From assembly GCA_034667545.1 (NCBI GenBank), contig JAXDJR010000015.1:10386-74385 (forward strand): a stretch of DNA of 64,000 nt, written 5' to 3'. The notes below the pieces were generated by a model, which saw nothing but the letters and a program-made list of their open reading frames with translations, was not told the DNA's origin and did not search any database. Position 1 is the stretch's first letter, and each line of letters begins with the position of its first letter. Shown one piece after another: positions 33,363 through 42,669 of the stretch. This DNA comes from DATAPE01 sp034667545. GTDB taxonomy: Bacteria; Actinomycetota; CADDZG01; WHSQ01. The position numbers and the translations under genes are program-made.

Positions 33363-34324
33363 CGGATGTCCTCCTCGACCGGAAGTTCCCTGCCGCCCTC
33401 GAGAAAGACATCTTCGAGTGTTGGCGTAACCAGTCGGACATCCTCCAATGCGTCCATGTCGACTGCCGACATGAACTTCTCGAGGCGCCGGATCGCCTCA
33501 TCGCGCGGCACCCACGCACTGATATGCCGCCCGCGTACGATGGCTCCTTCAGCAAGATCCTCTGCGACGGCTCGGGGATCGACGGGGCCGTCTTTGGCGG
33601 TCACGACCTCGATACGCGTGCGGTGTGCAAGACGCGCCTTCAGCTCTCCGGGCGCTCCTGCGGCAACGATGTTGCCTCGATCCATGATGGCGACGCGGTC
33701 GAGAACCTGTTCGGCTTCGGTTACATCGTGGGTCACGAGGATCATCGCAACTCCGTTTCGGGCGCGCTGCCAGAGCATCTGCCATATCCGTTTGCGAAGG
33801 CTTGGATCGATATCGGCGGTCGGTTCGTCGAGGATGATCACCGGCAGGCTTCCGACCAGGGTCATGGCGATCTGCACCAGTCGGCGCTGACCGCCCGAGA
33901 GCTTGCGCAGCTGGCGGTCGGCGACGCTTGCCAGCTCGAGCTGTGCGATCAATTCCTCGGCTTCGGAGTGGGCTGGTCTCTTGGAAACGCCCCGAAGCAT
34001 CCCAGTCCAGGCCACTGCCTCACTCACGCGCAGATCACCCAGAGAAGGGAGCCCCTGGGGAAGGTACGCGACGGTGCTACCGACGCTCGCTCCCCTGGCC
34101 GTCTGCACCGGGTGTCCGAACAATCGAACCTCACCCGAGGTTGGTGCCATCAGACCGACGATTTGCTTTACGAGGGTGGTCTTGCCCGCACCGTTCCGGC
34201 CCAGCAAACCGAACGCCTCGCCCGGGTGCACCACAAAAGAAATGTCGTCGTTGGCGACAACATGTGGCGACCGATAGACCTTGCGGACGTGCGAGACCTC
34301 GAGAGCGGGGGCCGTTGCGGACAC
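33359..34324 (-). CDS. ABC transporter ATP-binding protein
   Basis: 321 residues. Walker A LLGRNGAGKTTLVK (about 38-51), Q-loop at LPQGLPSLG, signature KLSGGQRRLVQIAMTLVG (about 139-156), Walker B VIILDEPTADIDP and H-loop LVTHDVTEAEQ. The C-terminal extension (about 225-321) is typical of DrrA-like ATPases that pair with ABC-2 permeases. GTG start two bases after the era stop, so it is probably expressed from the same long transcript. Confidence 0.93.
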   Translation of the reverse strand: MSATAPALEVSHVRKVYRSPHVVANDDISFVVHPGEAFGLLGRNGAGKTTLVKQIVGLMAPTSGEVRLFGHPVQTARGASVGSTVAYLPQGLPSLGDLRVSEAVAWTGMLRGVSKRPAHSEAEELIAQLELASVADRQLRKLSGGQRRLVQIAMTLVGSLPVIILDEPTADIDPSLRKRIWQMLWQRARNGVAMILVTHDVTEAEQVLDRVAIMDRGNIVAAGAPGELKARLAHRTRIEVVTAKDGPVDPRAVAEDLAEGAIVRGRHISAWVPRDEAIRRLEKFMSAVDMDALEDVRLVTPTLEDVFLEGGRELPVEEDIR

Positions 34325-34326
34325 CT

Positions 34327-35229
34327 CTACGAGAACCCGAGCCGGTGCAGGGACTGCGGCCGTCGTTGCCAGTCCTTCTCCACCTTCACGCGGAGATCGA
34401 GGAAGACGTGACGGCCGAACAGGGTTTCGATCTCCTCGCGCGCTTCGGTTCCCACCGCTTTCAGCGTGGCGCCTGCTTTACCGATGACGATCCCTTTCTG
34501 TGAGTCGCGCTCGACATAGATATTGGCCCTGATCTCCAGCAATCCGTCGTCTCGCTCCTCGTAATCCGCAGTCACCACCGCGATCGAGTGAGGAAGTTCG
34601 TCCTGCGTCCGTCGCAATAGTTTCTCGCGCACGAGCTCTGCCACGAACACAGGAGGTGGCTGGTCGCTCCGGGTGCCGGGGGGGTAATAGATGGGGCCGT
34701 GGGGAAGCTTCTCGAGGATCAACCGCTTCAGTGTGTCCACGCCGTCGCCGGTCTTCGCCGACACGGGAACAAACTCCTCGAAATCCCCCAGCTGAGAGGC
34801 CGCTATCAGAGCCGCCGCGATGCCGTCACGGCCGAGAAGGTCGATCTTGTTGACCACGCAGAAGATGGGGCGGCGAGCTTCGCTCAGGTCGGCGGTAACT
34901 CTCTCGTCACCGCGCCCGACGCCGGACCTGCCGTCTACGACGAATACCGCAACGTCCACGTCAGACCACGCCTCGCGCACCACCTCATTGAGCCGCTCCC
35001 CCAGCGCGGTGCGCGGCTTGTGATAGCCGGGAGTATCGACGAGGACGGCCTGAGCCCCCGGAGCGTCGAGGATCCCCCTGATGGCCGAGCGCGTCGTCTG
35101 CGGCTTGTCGGAAGTGATCGCTACCTTGTCGCCGACGAGGACGTTGACCAGCGTGGACTTGCCCACGTTCGGCCGTCCCACGACGCTTACGAATCCAGAA
35201 CGGAAACCGTCCTCTGGCGAACTATCCAA
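34327..35229 (-). CDS. era: GTPase Era
   Basis: 300 residues from a TTG at 35229 that overlaps the end of the corC-like gene by 8 bases; the frame continues upstream to 35295 but the added residues only read through corC. G1 VVGRPNVGKSTLVN, G3 VLVDTPGYHKP, G4 VVNKIDLLG and G5 VSAKTGDG are in order, followed by the KH domain KGIVIGKAGATLKAVGTEAR. Era binds 16S rRNA 3' end and assists 30S assembly. The start codon is chosen by fit to the usual Era N-terminus; its ribosome site is weak, consistent with coupling to corC. Confidence 0.95.
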   Translation of the reverse strand: MDSSPEDGFRSGFVSVVGRPNVGKSTLVNVLVGDKVAITSDKPQTTRSAIRGILDAPGAQAVLVDTPGYHKPRTALGERLNEVVREAWSDVDVAVFVVDGRSGVGRGDERVTADLSEARRPIFCVVNKIDLLGRDGIAAALIAASQLGDFEEFVPVSAKTGDGVDTLKRLILEKLPHGPIYYPPGTRSDQPPPVFVAELVREKLLRRTQDELPHSIAVVTADYEERDDGLLEIRANIYVERDSQKGIVIGKAGATLKAVGTEAREEIETLFGRHVFLDLRVKVEKDWQRRPQSLHRLGFS

Positions 35230-36502
35230 CTGGCTGCGGTTCGGACTCCGGTGGAAGCTTGGTGATGACCACCTTCTGTATCCGGCGACCAGCAACGCGT
35301 TCGGTTCGGAACTCGAGAGAATCGAACCTAACGGTTTCCCCGGGAACGGGCACTCTCCCGATCAGCCCGAAGACCAAGCCGCCGACGGTGTCCCATTCGT
35401 CATCGGGAAGCTGAGCCTTCAAGAGATCGTTGACGTCATCGATCGATAACCGGCCGTCGACACGCATGCTCATGTCGTCGATGGGCTCTACGAGCGGTTC
35501 TTCTTTGTCGTACTCGTCCACGATCTCTCCGACGATCTCTTCGATCACGTCTTCGATCGTGCAGAGACCCGCGATGCCCCCGTACTCGTCCACCACTATG
35601 ACCATATGCACTCGGTCGCTTTGCATCTCACGAAGAAGGTCCGCTACCTTCTTCTGCTCGGGCACGAAGGTGGCGGGCCGTTCGAGGGCGGCCACATTGG
35701 CGGGTCTGTCGGTCTCACGGTGGATGTTCTTGAGCAGATCTTTCGCGTAGAGGATGCCGACGATGTTGTCGCTGTCCCCCTCGTACAGAGGAACCCGCGA
35801 ATAGCCGGCTTCGATGACGCTGTCCAACGCCATGTCGAGCGAGACATTCGAAGGCAGCGTCACCATGTCGGGACGCGGCACCATCACCTCGCGCACGACG
35901 GTGTCGCCGAACTCGAAGATGGAATGGATCAACTCCTTTTCCTCTTCCTCGATGGTTCCTTCCTCTTCCGCCACGTCGACCGTGTGGCGGATCTCTTCCT
36001 CAGTCACGAAGGGGCCGCTCGGAAGCCCGTGTCCAGGAAGAAGCACCATCGCTGCATTGGCGACAAGGATCAGCAGTCTCGAGAGAGGTTGCAGAACCCT
36101 GCCGAAAAGCAGCACGGGGCGGGCCATGAACAGAGCAGCCCGATCCGTTCGCTGCACAGTGAACGTCTTTGGCACTGCCTCTGCGAACACGAAGATGACA
36201 AACGTCATCACTCCGGCGGCCACGGCCTCGCCCGCCTTGTGGAAGTGATGGATCGCTATACCCGTTGCTATCGCGGTGGCGGCAGTGTGCGCTATGAGAG
36301 TGAGCAGAAGAACAACCGTTAGGAAAGGCGCCGGCTCTTCCGCGATCCGTTGGAGGGCAAGAGCCGATCTGGTCTTGCGGTCCTGCGCGAGATGGTGGGC
36401 GTGGACCCTGCTCACACGCGAGATGGCGGTCTCGGAAAGCGCCGTAAAACCCGCGAACACCAGCAAGAAGAAGATAACGACGACACCCAGTAGGTCGCCC
36501 AT
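35222..36502 (-). CDS. CorC/HlyC-family (CNNM DUF21) membrane protein
   Basis: 426 residues. The N-terminal DUF21 domain has four membrane helices (first GVVVIFFLLVFAGFTALSET) and the conserved SETAISRVSR loop; two CBS domains follow (VMVPRPDMVTLPSNVSLDMA and DRVHMVIVVDEYGGIAGLCT) and a C-terminal CorC_HlyC domain near DDEWDTVGGLVFG. Relatives act in magnesium or cobalt efflux, though the exact ion is uncertain. The ATG shares one base with the ybeY stop, so phoH, ybeY, corC-like and era are translated as a chain, the usual order in many bacteria. Confidence 0.93.
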   Translation of the reverse strand: MGDLLGVVVIFFLLVFAGFTALSETAISRVSRVHAHHLAQDRKTRSALALQRIAEEPAPFLTVVLLLTLIAHTAATAIATGIAIHHFHKAGEAVAAGVMTFVIFVFAEAVPKTFTVQRTDRAALFMARPVLLFGRVLQPLSRLLILVANAAMVLLPGHGLPSGPFVTEEEIRHTVDVAEEEGTIEEEEKELIHSIFEFGDTVVREVMVPRPDMVTLPSNVSLDMALDSVIEAGYSRVPLYEGDSDNIVGILYAKDLLKNIHRETDRPANVAALERPATFVPEQKKVADLLREMQSDRVHMVIVVDEYGGIAGLCTIEDVIEEIVGEIVDEYDKEEPLVEPIDDMSMRVDGRLSIDDVNDLLKAQLPDDEWDTVGGLVFGLIGRVPVPGETVRFDSLEFRTERVAGRRIQKVVITKLPPESEPQPVG

Positions 36503-36936
36503 CAGGCGCGTTGGGATTCGAAGGAAGATAGGACCTCGGCGACGCGCTGCTCCATCCGGCTACCGTCTTCGACGCCCTGATGGTCGTAGCCGAGTAGATG
36601 GAGGATGCCGTGAACGCACAGCGTGTCCAACTCCCGGTCCAGGGAATGACCCAGCTTCCTGGCGTTGTTGCGCGCCACTTGAGGACACATGACGACATCG
36701 CCGAGCACCATCGTGTCTTCGTCTTCTTCCATCATCGGGAAGGCGAGGACGTCAGTGGGATAGTCGTCACCCGCGAACCTAGCGTTGAGCCGCCGCATGT
36801 GGCTGGGGGTCACCAGGAGAACGGAAAGCTCGGCTGAATCGTCGATCTCCTCCGAAGCCAGCGCGTGACGAGCGAGGACCGAAAGCCGGACCTCGTCGAC
36901 AGCCAGATCCTGCTCGTTCGCCACGAAGACGTTCAT
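36502..36936 (-). CDS. ybeY: Endoribonuclease YbeY (rRNA maturation factor)
   Basis: 144 residues. The zinc signature HGILHLLGYDH (HxxxHxxxxxH, about 111-121) near the C-terminus and MRRLNARFAGDDYPTDVLAF upstream are diagnostic. YbeY is needed for 16S rRNA 3'-end processing and 70S quality control. It overlaps phoH by 4 bases at its start and shares one base with the next gene, matching the well-known phoH-ybeY pair. Confidence 0.95.
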   Translation of the reverse strand: MNVFVANEQDLAVDEVRLSVLARHALASEEIDDSAELSVLLVTPSHMRRLNARFAGDDYPTDVLAFPMMEEDEDTMVLGDVVMCPQVARNNARKLGHSLDRELDTLCVHGILHLLGYDHQGVEDGSRMEQRVAEVLSSFESQRA

Positions 36937-37898
36937 CGAGCTTCGGAGTAGAGCCGGTAAGCCTCGACGATGTCTTGAACGATCTTATGTCGCACGACGT
37001 CGCGTGCATCCAGATGCATAAAGGACACACCTGGGATGTCGTTGAGTATCTGCTCGACCACGACTAATCCTGAACGCGCCCCCTGGGGCAGATCGACCTG
37101 CGTCACGTCACCTGTGACCACGGCGCGCGACCCGAAGCCGAGCCGCGTCAGGAACATCTTCATCTGCTCGGGCGTGGTGTTCTGAGCCTCGTCAAGGATG
37201 ATGAAGGCATCGTTGAGCGTGCGGCCCCTCATGAATGCGAGCGGAGCTATCTCGACGGTCCCCTGTTCCACGTAGCGGTGGAAGGTATCGGGGTCGAGCA
37301 TCTCGTAGAGCGCGTCGTACAGAGGTTTGAGATAGGGATCGATCTTCGCGGCCAGGTCGCCGGGCAGGAACCCGAGCCGTTCGCCGGCCTCGACAGCGGG
37401 GCGCGTGAGCACGATGCGAGATACCAACTTGGCGCGCAAAGCTTGGATGGCCATGGCGACGGCCAGGTAAGTCTTGCCGCTTCCCGCCGGCCCGATACCG
37501 AAAACGATCGTGTTGTTGCGGATGCAGTCGACATACCTCTTCTGCCCACTTGTCTTGGGGCGGATCGGCTTTCCGGCCTGCGTGACTATTACGGTGTCTC
37601 CCAGGATCTGTGATGGGGTGCCCTCGGTTCCGTTCTTGATGATGTCGATCGAGCGGTGCACCGATTCGCTGGTGAGGACGTGGCCTTGTTCGAGAAGGCT
37701 CAGAAGTTCCTCGAAGAGCTTCGAGACGCGTTGGGTTTCGACCGCATTGCCAGATAGGGCGATCTCGTTGCCCCGAACCAGGATCTTGGTGTCGAATGCC
37801 GCTTCGATGAGCTTTAGAAGCTCGTCCCTGGCACCCACCAGGGCAACCATGTCCTGATTGCCGGGGACGAGGATCTTCACCTGAGTATTGGTAAGCAT
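36933..37898 (-). CDS. PhoH-like ATPase
   Basis: 321 residues. An N-terminal KH-like RNA-binding region (about 10-75) precedes a P-loop ATPase with Walker A FGIGPAGSGKTYLAVAMA (about 134-151), RPAVEAGERLGFLPGDL, Walker B AFIILDEAQNTTPEQM and TRLGFGSRAVVTGDVTQVDL. PhoH proteins are nucleotide-binding proteins thought to act on RNA beside YbeY. ATG start; 81 bases separate it from the HIT gene. Confidence 0.94.
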   Translation of the reverse strand: MLTNTQVKILVPGNQDMVALVGARDELLKLIEAAFDTKILVRGNEIALSGNAVETQRVSKLFEELLSLLEQGHVLTSESVHRSIDIIKNGTEGTPSQILGDTVIVTQAGKPIRPKTSGQKRYVDCIRNNTIVFGIGPAGSGKTYLAVAMAIQALRAKLVSRIVLTRPAVEAGERLGFLPGDLAAKIDPYLKPLYDALYEMLDPDTFHRYVEQGTVEIAPLAFMRGRTLNDAFIILDEAQNTTPEQMKMFLTRLGFGSRAVVTGDVTQVDLPQGARSGLVVVEQILNDIPGVSFMHLDARDVVRHKIVQDIVEAYRLYSEAR

Positions 37899-37979
37899 GT
37901 ATGCCTTCAGAAGTTTAAGGCTTCGAGGGTCGCTTGGGGCCTGATTGGGGCGACCAGGCGCTCGACGGAGCCGGGATTG

Positions 37980-38324
37980 CTAGCCCGGGGGCCAGGCCAT
38001 GCTCCGGCCCCCCAGCAGGTGGAAGTGAAGGTGATCGACGGTCTGGCCGCCATCCGGACCGATGTTCGTGACTATGCGGTAGCCGCTCTCCAAACCCTCG
38101 TCGCTGGCGATCGAAACCATGAGCTCCAACATCTCGGCCAGGATCGCCGTGTCACCGGCCCCCAGTTCTCTCACCGACGCGATGTGGTGCTTGGGGATCA
38201 CCAAGATGTGTGTCGGCGCCACCGGGGCGATGTCTCTGAACGCCAGGACGCGTGGCGATTCCGCCACTATGTCCGCATCGATCTCCCGCGCGGCGATCTT
38301 GCAGAAGAGGCAATCGTTAGTCAC
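37980..38324 (-). CDS. HIT family nucleotide-binding protein
   Basis: 114 residues, a full HIT domain. The catalytic triad HLHFHLLGG (HxHxHxx, about 98-106) and the N-terminal CLFCKI (CxxC, sometimes zinc-binding) are present with HILVIPKHH in between. HINT-like members hydrolyse AMP-linked substrates such as adenosine phosphoramidates. GTG start lies one base after the mtaB stop, so it is coupled to that gene. Confidence 0.95.
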   Translation of the reverse strand: MTNDCLFCKIAAREIDADIVAESPRVLAFRDIAPVAPTHILVIPKHHIASVRELGAGDTAILAEMLELMVSIASDEGLESGYRIVTNIGPDGGQTVDHLHFHLLGGRSMAWPPG

Positions 38325-38325
38325 G

Positions 38326-39621
38326 CTAAGTCCTCACCTCGAGCAGCTCGGCTCCTCTTATCCCGTCGGCGCGGATCTCATGGCCTCTTACCATCGCCAG
38401 CCTGCCGAGGAGACCGCATCCTTCGAACCACAGCCGCACGTAGTCATCGGTCTGCCCCGAGCACACGCTCACCCCTTCCACCTCACGTTCGTCTTCCACC
38501 AATACTTCTAAAGGTCTGCCCAAGTGGTCTTCCAGAAAGCGCCGCCTGATCGTGTTGCCGAGGTCGATGAGGCGCTTCGAACGCTGCTTCTTTATATCGG
38601 GCCCGACCGTGTCGGGCATGGCCGCAGCCTCGGTATCGGGACGAGGTGAGTACCTGAATACGTGCAGCTTCGAGAAGCGGAGGCGTGCAACGACATCCAT
38701 GGTTGCCGAGAAGGCCTCCTCCGTCTCGGTCGGAAAGCCGACGATGACGTCCGTTGCCAGCGCCAGGCCGGGGATAACCGCGCAGGCTCTTTCGATCGCG
38801 CTCACATAGTCATCTATCCGGTAGGGGCGGTTCATGTCCGCCAGGACGGCGTCATCGCCCGACTGCATCGGGACATGCAGATAACGGCACATACGTGGCT
38901 CCTGAGCCATGAACGAGACGACTTCGTCCGTCAGATGGCGCGAAAGGATGGACGACAGCCGGATCCGGAGGACGCCTGGGATGCCCAACAGTCTCTCGAA
39001 GAGACGGACCAAGCTGCGTTCGTCGCCTCCGTGGTCGTAGGTGTACTTGCCGAGATGGACCCCCGTTAGGACGAGCTCGCGTGTGCCCGCAGCGACTCGG
39101 CGGCGAGCTTCGGCGACGAGATCGTCTTCGTTCATTGAGCGAAGCGGGCCGCGCGTCGTCGGGATGATGCAGAAACTGCACCACTCATCACAACCCGTCT
39201 GGGCCTTGAGGTTGGCGCGCACCTTCGGTGCTACCAGCGCTGTGGGAGCCACGCGTCCGATCTGCAGCAAGGGGCGGATCTCCGCGTGGCCCGCCAGAAC
39301 GTCCCCGATGCGCTCCTTGTCGTAGTTATCGACGATGACGTCGACGCCATCTATCGCCTCAACCTCGTCGCGGTCCGAGACTGCGTAGCAACCGGCCACC
39401 ACGACCCTGGCTCCGGGATGGGTCTTGATCGCCCTGCGGATCGCCATCCGAGAGGCTTTGGTCGCCTCGCGCGTAACCGTGCACGTGTTGATGACTACGA
39501 GCTGAGGCTCTTCGCCCTCGGCAGGGGCGCCGACGCCCCGAGCCGCCAGTTGCTCCGCCATGGCGTCGGACTCCGCCTGGTTCAACCTGCAGCCAAGGGT
39601 GGTGAAGAGAGCAGAGGACAT
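38326..39621 (-). CDS. mtaB: tRNA t6A37 methylthiotransferase (MtaB-type)
   Basis: 431 residues from ATG 39621, 11 bases after the rsmE stop (the frame extends to 39657 but would overlap rsmE). The N-terminal UPF0004 domain starts FTTLGCRLNQAESDAMAEQ; the radical-SAM cluster is CDEWCSFCIIPTTRGPLRS (CxxxCxxC); the C-terminal TRAM domain occupies the last 60 residues. It adds a methylthio group to t6A at position 37 of ANN-decoding tRNAs. MtaB is preferred over MiaB because of the N-terminal CRLNQAE pattern. Confidence 0.93.
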   Translation of the reverse strand: MSSALFTTLGCRLNQAESDAMAEQLAARGVGAPAEGEEPQLVVINTCTVTREATKASRMAIRRAIKTHPGARVVVAGCYAVSDRDEVEAIDGVDVIVDNYDKERIGDVLAGHAEIRPLLQIGRVAPTALVAPKVRANLKAQTGCDEWCSFCIIPTTRGPLRSMNEDDLVAEARRRVAAGTRELVLTGVHLGKYTYDHGGDERSLVRLFERLLGIPGVLRIRLSSILSRHLTDEVVSFMAQEPRMCRYLHVPMQSGDDAVLADMNRPYRIDDYVSAIERACAVIPGLALATDVIVGFPTETEEAFSATMDVVARLRFSKLHVFRYSPRPDTEAAAMPDTVGPDIKKQRSKRLIDLGNTIRRRFLEDHLGRPLEVLVEDEREVEGVSVCSGQTDDYVRLWFEGCGLLGRLAMVRGHEIRADGIRGAELLEVRT

Positions 39622-39632
39622 GCGCGGGGACG

Positions 39633-40370
39633 CTATCCGATGAGGCGGTAGTGCCACAGCAACGCCGCCGTGGCCGCCACGGACGCCATCTCGGTGCGAA
39701 AGATGCGGGGGCCGAGCGATACGAGAGCAGCACCCGCGGCCGCAAGAGCTTCGGCCTCCTCGGCCGCGAATCCGCCCTCAGGGCCGACGACCACCGCTAT
39801 CCGCTCGGCCGTCGCCGGCAGAGCGTCTCGCAGCCCGGTGGAAGCATCCTCCCACAGGGTCACAACGAAAGGCTCCTTTCCGATGCGATCCAGCATCTCC
39901 GGCCAGGTCATCGAGGGCCCCGTGCGCATGACGAACGGGTTGCGAGATTGCTTCGCTGCAGCTCGCGCCCTTCCGTGCCAGCGCGCGGCGAGTTGTGCAA
40001 CCTTGGCACCCCGCCAGCGGACCACGGTACGCATCGATTCGAACACGCGCAGTTCCGCGATCCCCAGCTCGGCCGATCGCACGACGATGTCGTCGAGCTT
40101 CGCACCCTTAGGCGCGGCTTGGTAGAGAGCGATCTCGGGCCAGGGGCGTGGCTCGGTTCGCTTGTCGATGATCGAGGCTACGAGGCGGCCATCCTTGACG
40201 CCGTCCATCGCACAGCGAGCGACGGTCCCATTACCGTCGAACACGCAGATCGTCTCTGTGGGCGAGACCCGGAGCACGTGAAGGGCGTGGTGGGTCTCCT
40301 CGACGCTGAGCAGGACGCGATCGGAAAGCCAATCACCTTCGGGTGCCATGAACCAAGCGCTCCCGCTCAC
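39633..40370 (-). CDS. rsmE: 16S rRNA (uracil1498-N3)-methyltransferase
   Basis: 245 residues. The N-terminal PUA-like part includes EETHHALHVLRVSPTETICV; the SPOUT methyltransferase domain has KLDDIVVRSAELGIAELRVF, then AVVVGPEGGFAAEEAEAL and LVSLGPRIFRTEMA, which form the trefoil-knot SAM site. It methylates U1498 of 16S rRNA. The start is GTG at 40370; an in-frame ATG at 40349 is possible but would trim the AWF(M)-type N-terminal element. The gene follows dnaJ by 62 bases, an arrangement seen widely. Confidence 0.94.
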   Translation of the reverse strand: MSGSAWFMAPEGDWLSDRVLLSVEETHHALHVLRVSPTETICVFDGNGTVARCAMDGVKDGRLVASIIDKRTEPRPWPEIALYQAAPKGAKLDDIVVRSAELGIAELRVFESMRTVVRWRGAKVAQLAARWHGRARAAAKQSRNPFVMRTGPSMTWPEMLDRIGKEPFVVTLWEDASTGLRDALPATAERIAVVVGPEGGFAAEEAEALAAAGAALVSLGPRIFRTEMASVAATAALLWHYRLIG

Positions 40371-40432
40371 GGGGCTCTTCGGCTAGCGGGCGTCGATGCC
40401 GGCTGGCCGGGCTGCTGCAATCGCGCTCTCTG

Positions 40433-41509
40433 TCACTGGAACGCGTCTTTGATCTTGTGCAGGAAGCCTTTCTCAGCGACCTCTTCATCGCGAAGGTTCG
40501 CGAACCGGCGCAGAAGCTCTTCCTGTTCGGGATCGAGGCGCCGAGGGGTCTCGACCTTTACGAGGGCGACTAGATCCCCGCGCCCTCGTCCGCGAAGACG
40601 CGGCATCCCCATCCCTCGCAGAGTTATCACCTCGCCGGATTGCGTACCGGCCTGGATCTCCACCAGCTCAGATTCCTCCAGGGTCGGTATAAAGATCTCT
40701 CCCCCCAGTGCAGCAGTCGACATCGGCACGGTCACCTCGCATCCCAGATCGTCGCCCACCCTCCGGAAGATGTCGTGCGGTGCGACGCGGATCAGGACGT
40801 AGAGGTCTCCCGACCGGCCCCCTCGGACACCGGCCTGACCACGCCCCGTCACCCTCAGTTGCGCCCCGTCGTCAACACCTGGAGGGATCGACAGCGTCAG
40901 GGTCTCGGTCCCCTCGATCCGGCCCGCTCCCCCACATACGGGACACGGCGTAGCGATCTCCTCGCCACTCCCCTGGCACCGTCCGCAGGTGGTTGCCGTC
41001 ATGACGTTGCCGAACACCGTTCGGCGCACCTGTCGAACCTCACCAGTGCCCCCGCACATGCTGCAGCGGCTGGGGAACGTTCCGGGGGCCGCCCCGGTCC
41101 CCGCACAATCGGGGCATTCCGAGAGCGTCTGGATCTCAACATCTCGCTCGATCCCGAGGGCGGCCTCCTCGAGGGTGATCTCAACCTCAGCAACTACGTC
41201 TGCGCCACGGTTGGATCCGCGCGCCCCCGACGCGCTGCCGCCGAAGAACGACGAGAAAAGATCGGAGATGTCGCCGAACCCCCCGAAGCCCGGAGCGCCT
41301 CGCTCGTCTCCGAACATGTCGTAGCGCTGTCTCTTTTCGGGATCAGATAGGACCTCGTAGGCCCGGGTGATGTCCTTGAAGCGCTCCTCGGCGCCGGGAT
41401 CGCTGCTCGCGTCGGGATGATGCTGGCGCGCCAGCCGCCGGTAGACGCGCTTGATTTCCTCAGCCGATGCGCTTCTAGTCACGCCGAGCGTCTCGTAGGG
41501 ATCGGGCAT
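40433..41509 (-). CDS. dnaJ: Chaperone protein DnaJ
   Basis: 358 residues from ATG 41509, placed two bases after the hrcA stop. The J domain (about 1-68) has DPYETLGVTRSASAEEIKRV and the HPD tripeptide in RQHHPDASS; a Gly/Phe-rich linker (GAPGFGGFGDISDLFSSFFG) follows. Four zinc repeats (CPDCAGTG, CSMCGGTG, CGRCQGSG, CPVCGGAG) and two C-terminal substrate domains complete a type I DnaJ. It stimulates DnaK ATPase. Control by HrcA is implied by the shared transcript with hrcA and its CIRCE operator. Confidence 0.96.
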   Translation of the reverse strand: MPDPYETLGVTRSASAEEIKRVYRRLARQHHPDASSDPGAEERFKDITRAYEVLSDPEKRQRYDMFGDERGAPGFGGFGDISDLFSSFFGGSASGARGSNRGADVVAEVEITLEEAALGIERDVEIQTLSECPDCAGTGAAPGTFPSRCSMCGGTGEVRQVRRTVFGNVMTATTCGRCQGSGEEIATPCPVCGGAGRIEGTETLTLSIPPGVDDGAQLRVTGRGQAGVRGGRSGDLYVLIRVAPHDIFRRVGDDLGCEVTVPMSTAALGGEIFIPTLEESELVEIQAGTQSGEVITLRGMGMPRLRGRGRGDLVALVKVETPRRLDPEQEELLRRFANLRDEEVAEKGFLHKIKDAFQ

Positions 41510-41511
41510 CG

Positions 41512-42555
41512 CTAACGCTTTCCAGTCAGCATGCGGCCCAGATTCCCGGCGACCTCCCACACCGCGGCGATGATGCGGCGGTAGTCCATCCTCGTCGGCC
41601 CCACCACCCCGAGCGACCCGATCGCTCTGTCCTCGGTTCCATAGGGAGCCGTAACAACCGAGCACGCCTGCATCTCTTGAACCTGGTTCTCTGTTCCGAT
41701 CCGCACCGAGACGTTTGGTTCCCCAAGGGACTCGGCAAGCATCTCCAGCACCACTCGGCGATGCTCCAGCGCGCCGACGACCTGCTTGACGGTCTCGAGA
41801 TCGGGGAATTTACCCCCGTCGACCATCGTCGAAGTTCCCTCCAGAAAGACCCGTTCGGCCTCGCGCTGGGAGGTCTCTTGGGCGAGTCCGGCAGCGACGC
41901 GGGCGGCAACCGGGCGCAGATCGGGAGGCAAGGTAGCGAGTGAATCTGCTATCACTCTCGCCGACCCTTCGAGCTCAACACCGACCACGAGGCGCTTCAG
42001 AGCGCCGGCGGCGCGATCCAGCTCGGGTTGCGTCAAGGACTCATCGACAAGAACCACGTAGTTCTGCACCCGGCCCATATCGGTCACCACGAGCACCATG
42101 GCGCGTCCTGCGATCAATCCCACCAGCTCGAGGTCTCGCACGATGCTGCGGTCCACCGCAGGCGCGAAGACAACGGCGGCGTGATCGGTGAGGGCCGACA
42201 ACAGCGAGGCAGTCTGACGCAAAGCATCTTCGAACTCCCAGCGGGGCTCGACGAAGAAGCGCCGAATCCTGAGTGCGTCCCCCGCAGAGAGGCGGGCCCC
42301 CGTGGTGTTGGAATCCACGAAGTGGCGGTAGCCCACATCTGTAGGGATCCGGCCGGCCGAGGTGTGGGGTTGAAAGATGAAGCCCCCTTCCTCGAGGAGA
42401 CCCATCTCGTGACGGGCAGTGGCCGGGGAGATGCCGAGCTTGAAGCGCTCGACGAGGGTCTTGGACCCCACCGGCTCACCGGTCGTGACGTAATGGGACA
42501 CGAGGGCGTGCAGGATCGCGGACTTTCTTTCGTCCAGAGGAGCGTTATCGACCAT
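41512..42555 (-). CDS. hrcA: Heat-inducible transcription repressor HrcA
   Basis: 347 residues from ATG 42555, which lies 22 bases downstream of a CIRCE operator; the open frame extends further upstream but through the operator, so the later ATG is chosen. The N-terminal winged helix is RKSAILHALVSHYVTTGEPV, SKTLVERFKLGISPATARHE and HTSAGRIPTDVGYRHFVD, typical of HrcA; the GAF-like middle and C-terminal parts carry GTEDRAIGSLGVVGPTRMDY. It represses its own operon and other chaperone genes by binding CIRCE, in partnership with GroE. Confidence 0.96.
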   Translation of the reverse strand: MVDNAPLDERKSAILHALVSHYVTTGEPVGSKTLVERFKLGISPATARHEMGLLEEGGFIFQPHTSAGRIPTDVGYRHFVDSNTTGARLSAGDALRIRRFFVEPRWEFEDALRQTASLLSALTDHAAVVFAPAVDRSIVRDLELVGLIAGRAMVLVVTDMGRVQNYVVLVDESLTQPELDRAAGALKRLVVGVELEGSARVIADSLATLPPDLRPVAARVAAGLAQETSQREAERVFLEGTSTMVDGGKFPDLETVKQVVGALEHRRVVLEMLAESLGEPNVSVRIGTENQVQEMQACSVVTAPYGTEDRAIGSLGVVGPTRMDYRRIIAAVWEVAGNLGRMLTGKR

Positions 42556-42576
42556 GGGCTGACGATGGTACCCCGG

Positions 42577-42603
42577 CTGGCACTCTCCGACGGGGAGTGC
42601 TAA
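42577..42603. promoter_or_regulatory. CIRCE operator (HrcA binding site)
   Basis: On the minus strand: TTAGCACTC, nine bases, GAGTGCCAG. This matches the consensus TTAGCACTC-N9-GAGTGCTAA with two changes in the distal half-site. It lies 22 bases before the hrcA start codon, exactly where autoregulation of hrcA-dnaJ is expected. No convincing -35/-10 pair could be placed around it by eye. Confidence 0.93.
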
Positions 42604-42669
42604 CCGGTCCCCCACGCATCTGGGCAGGCATCCGGCGGTGCGCCGGGCTCAAAAATCCTCTCGCCGGCG

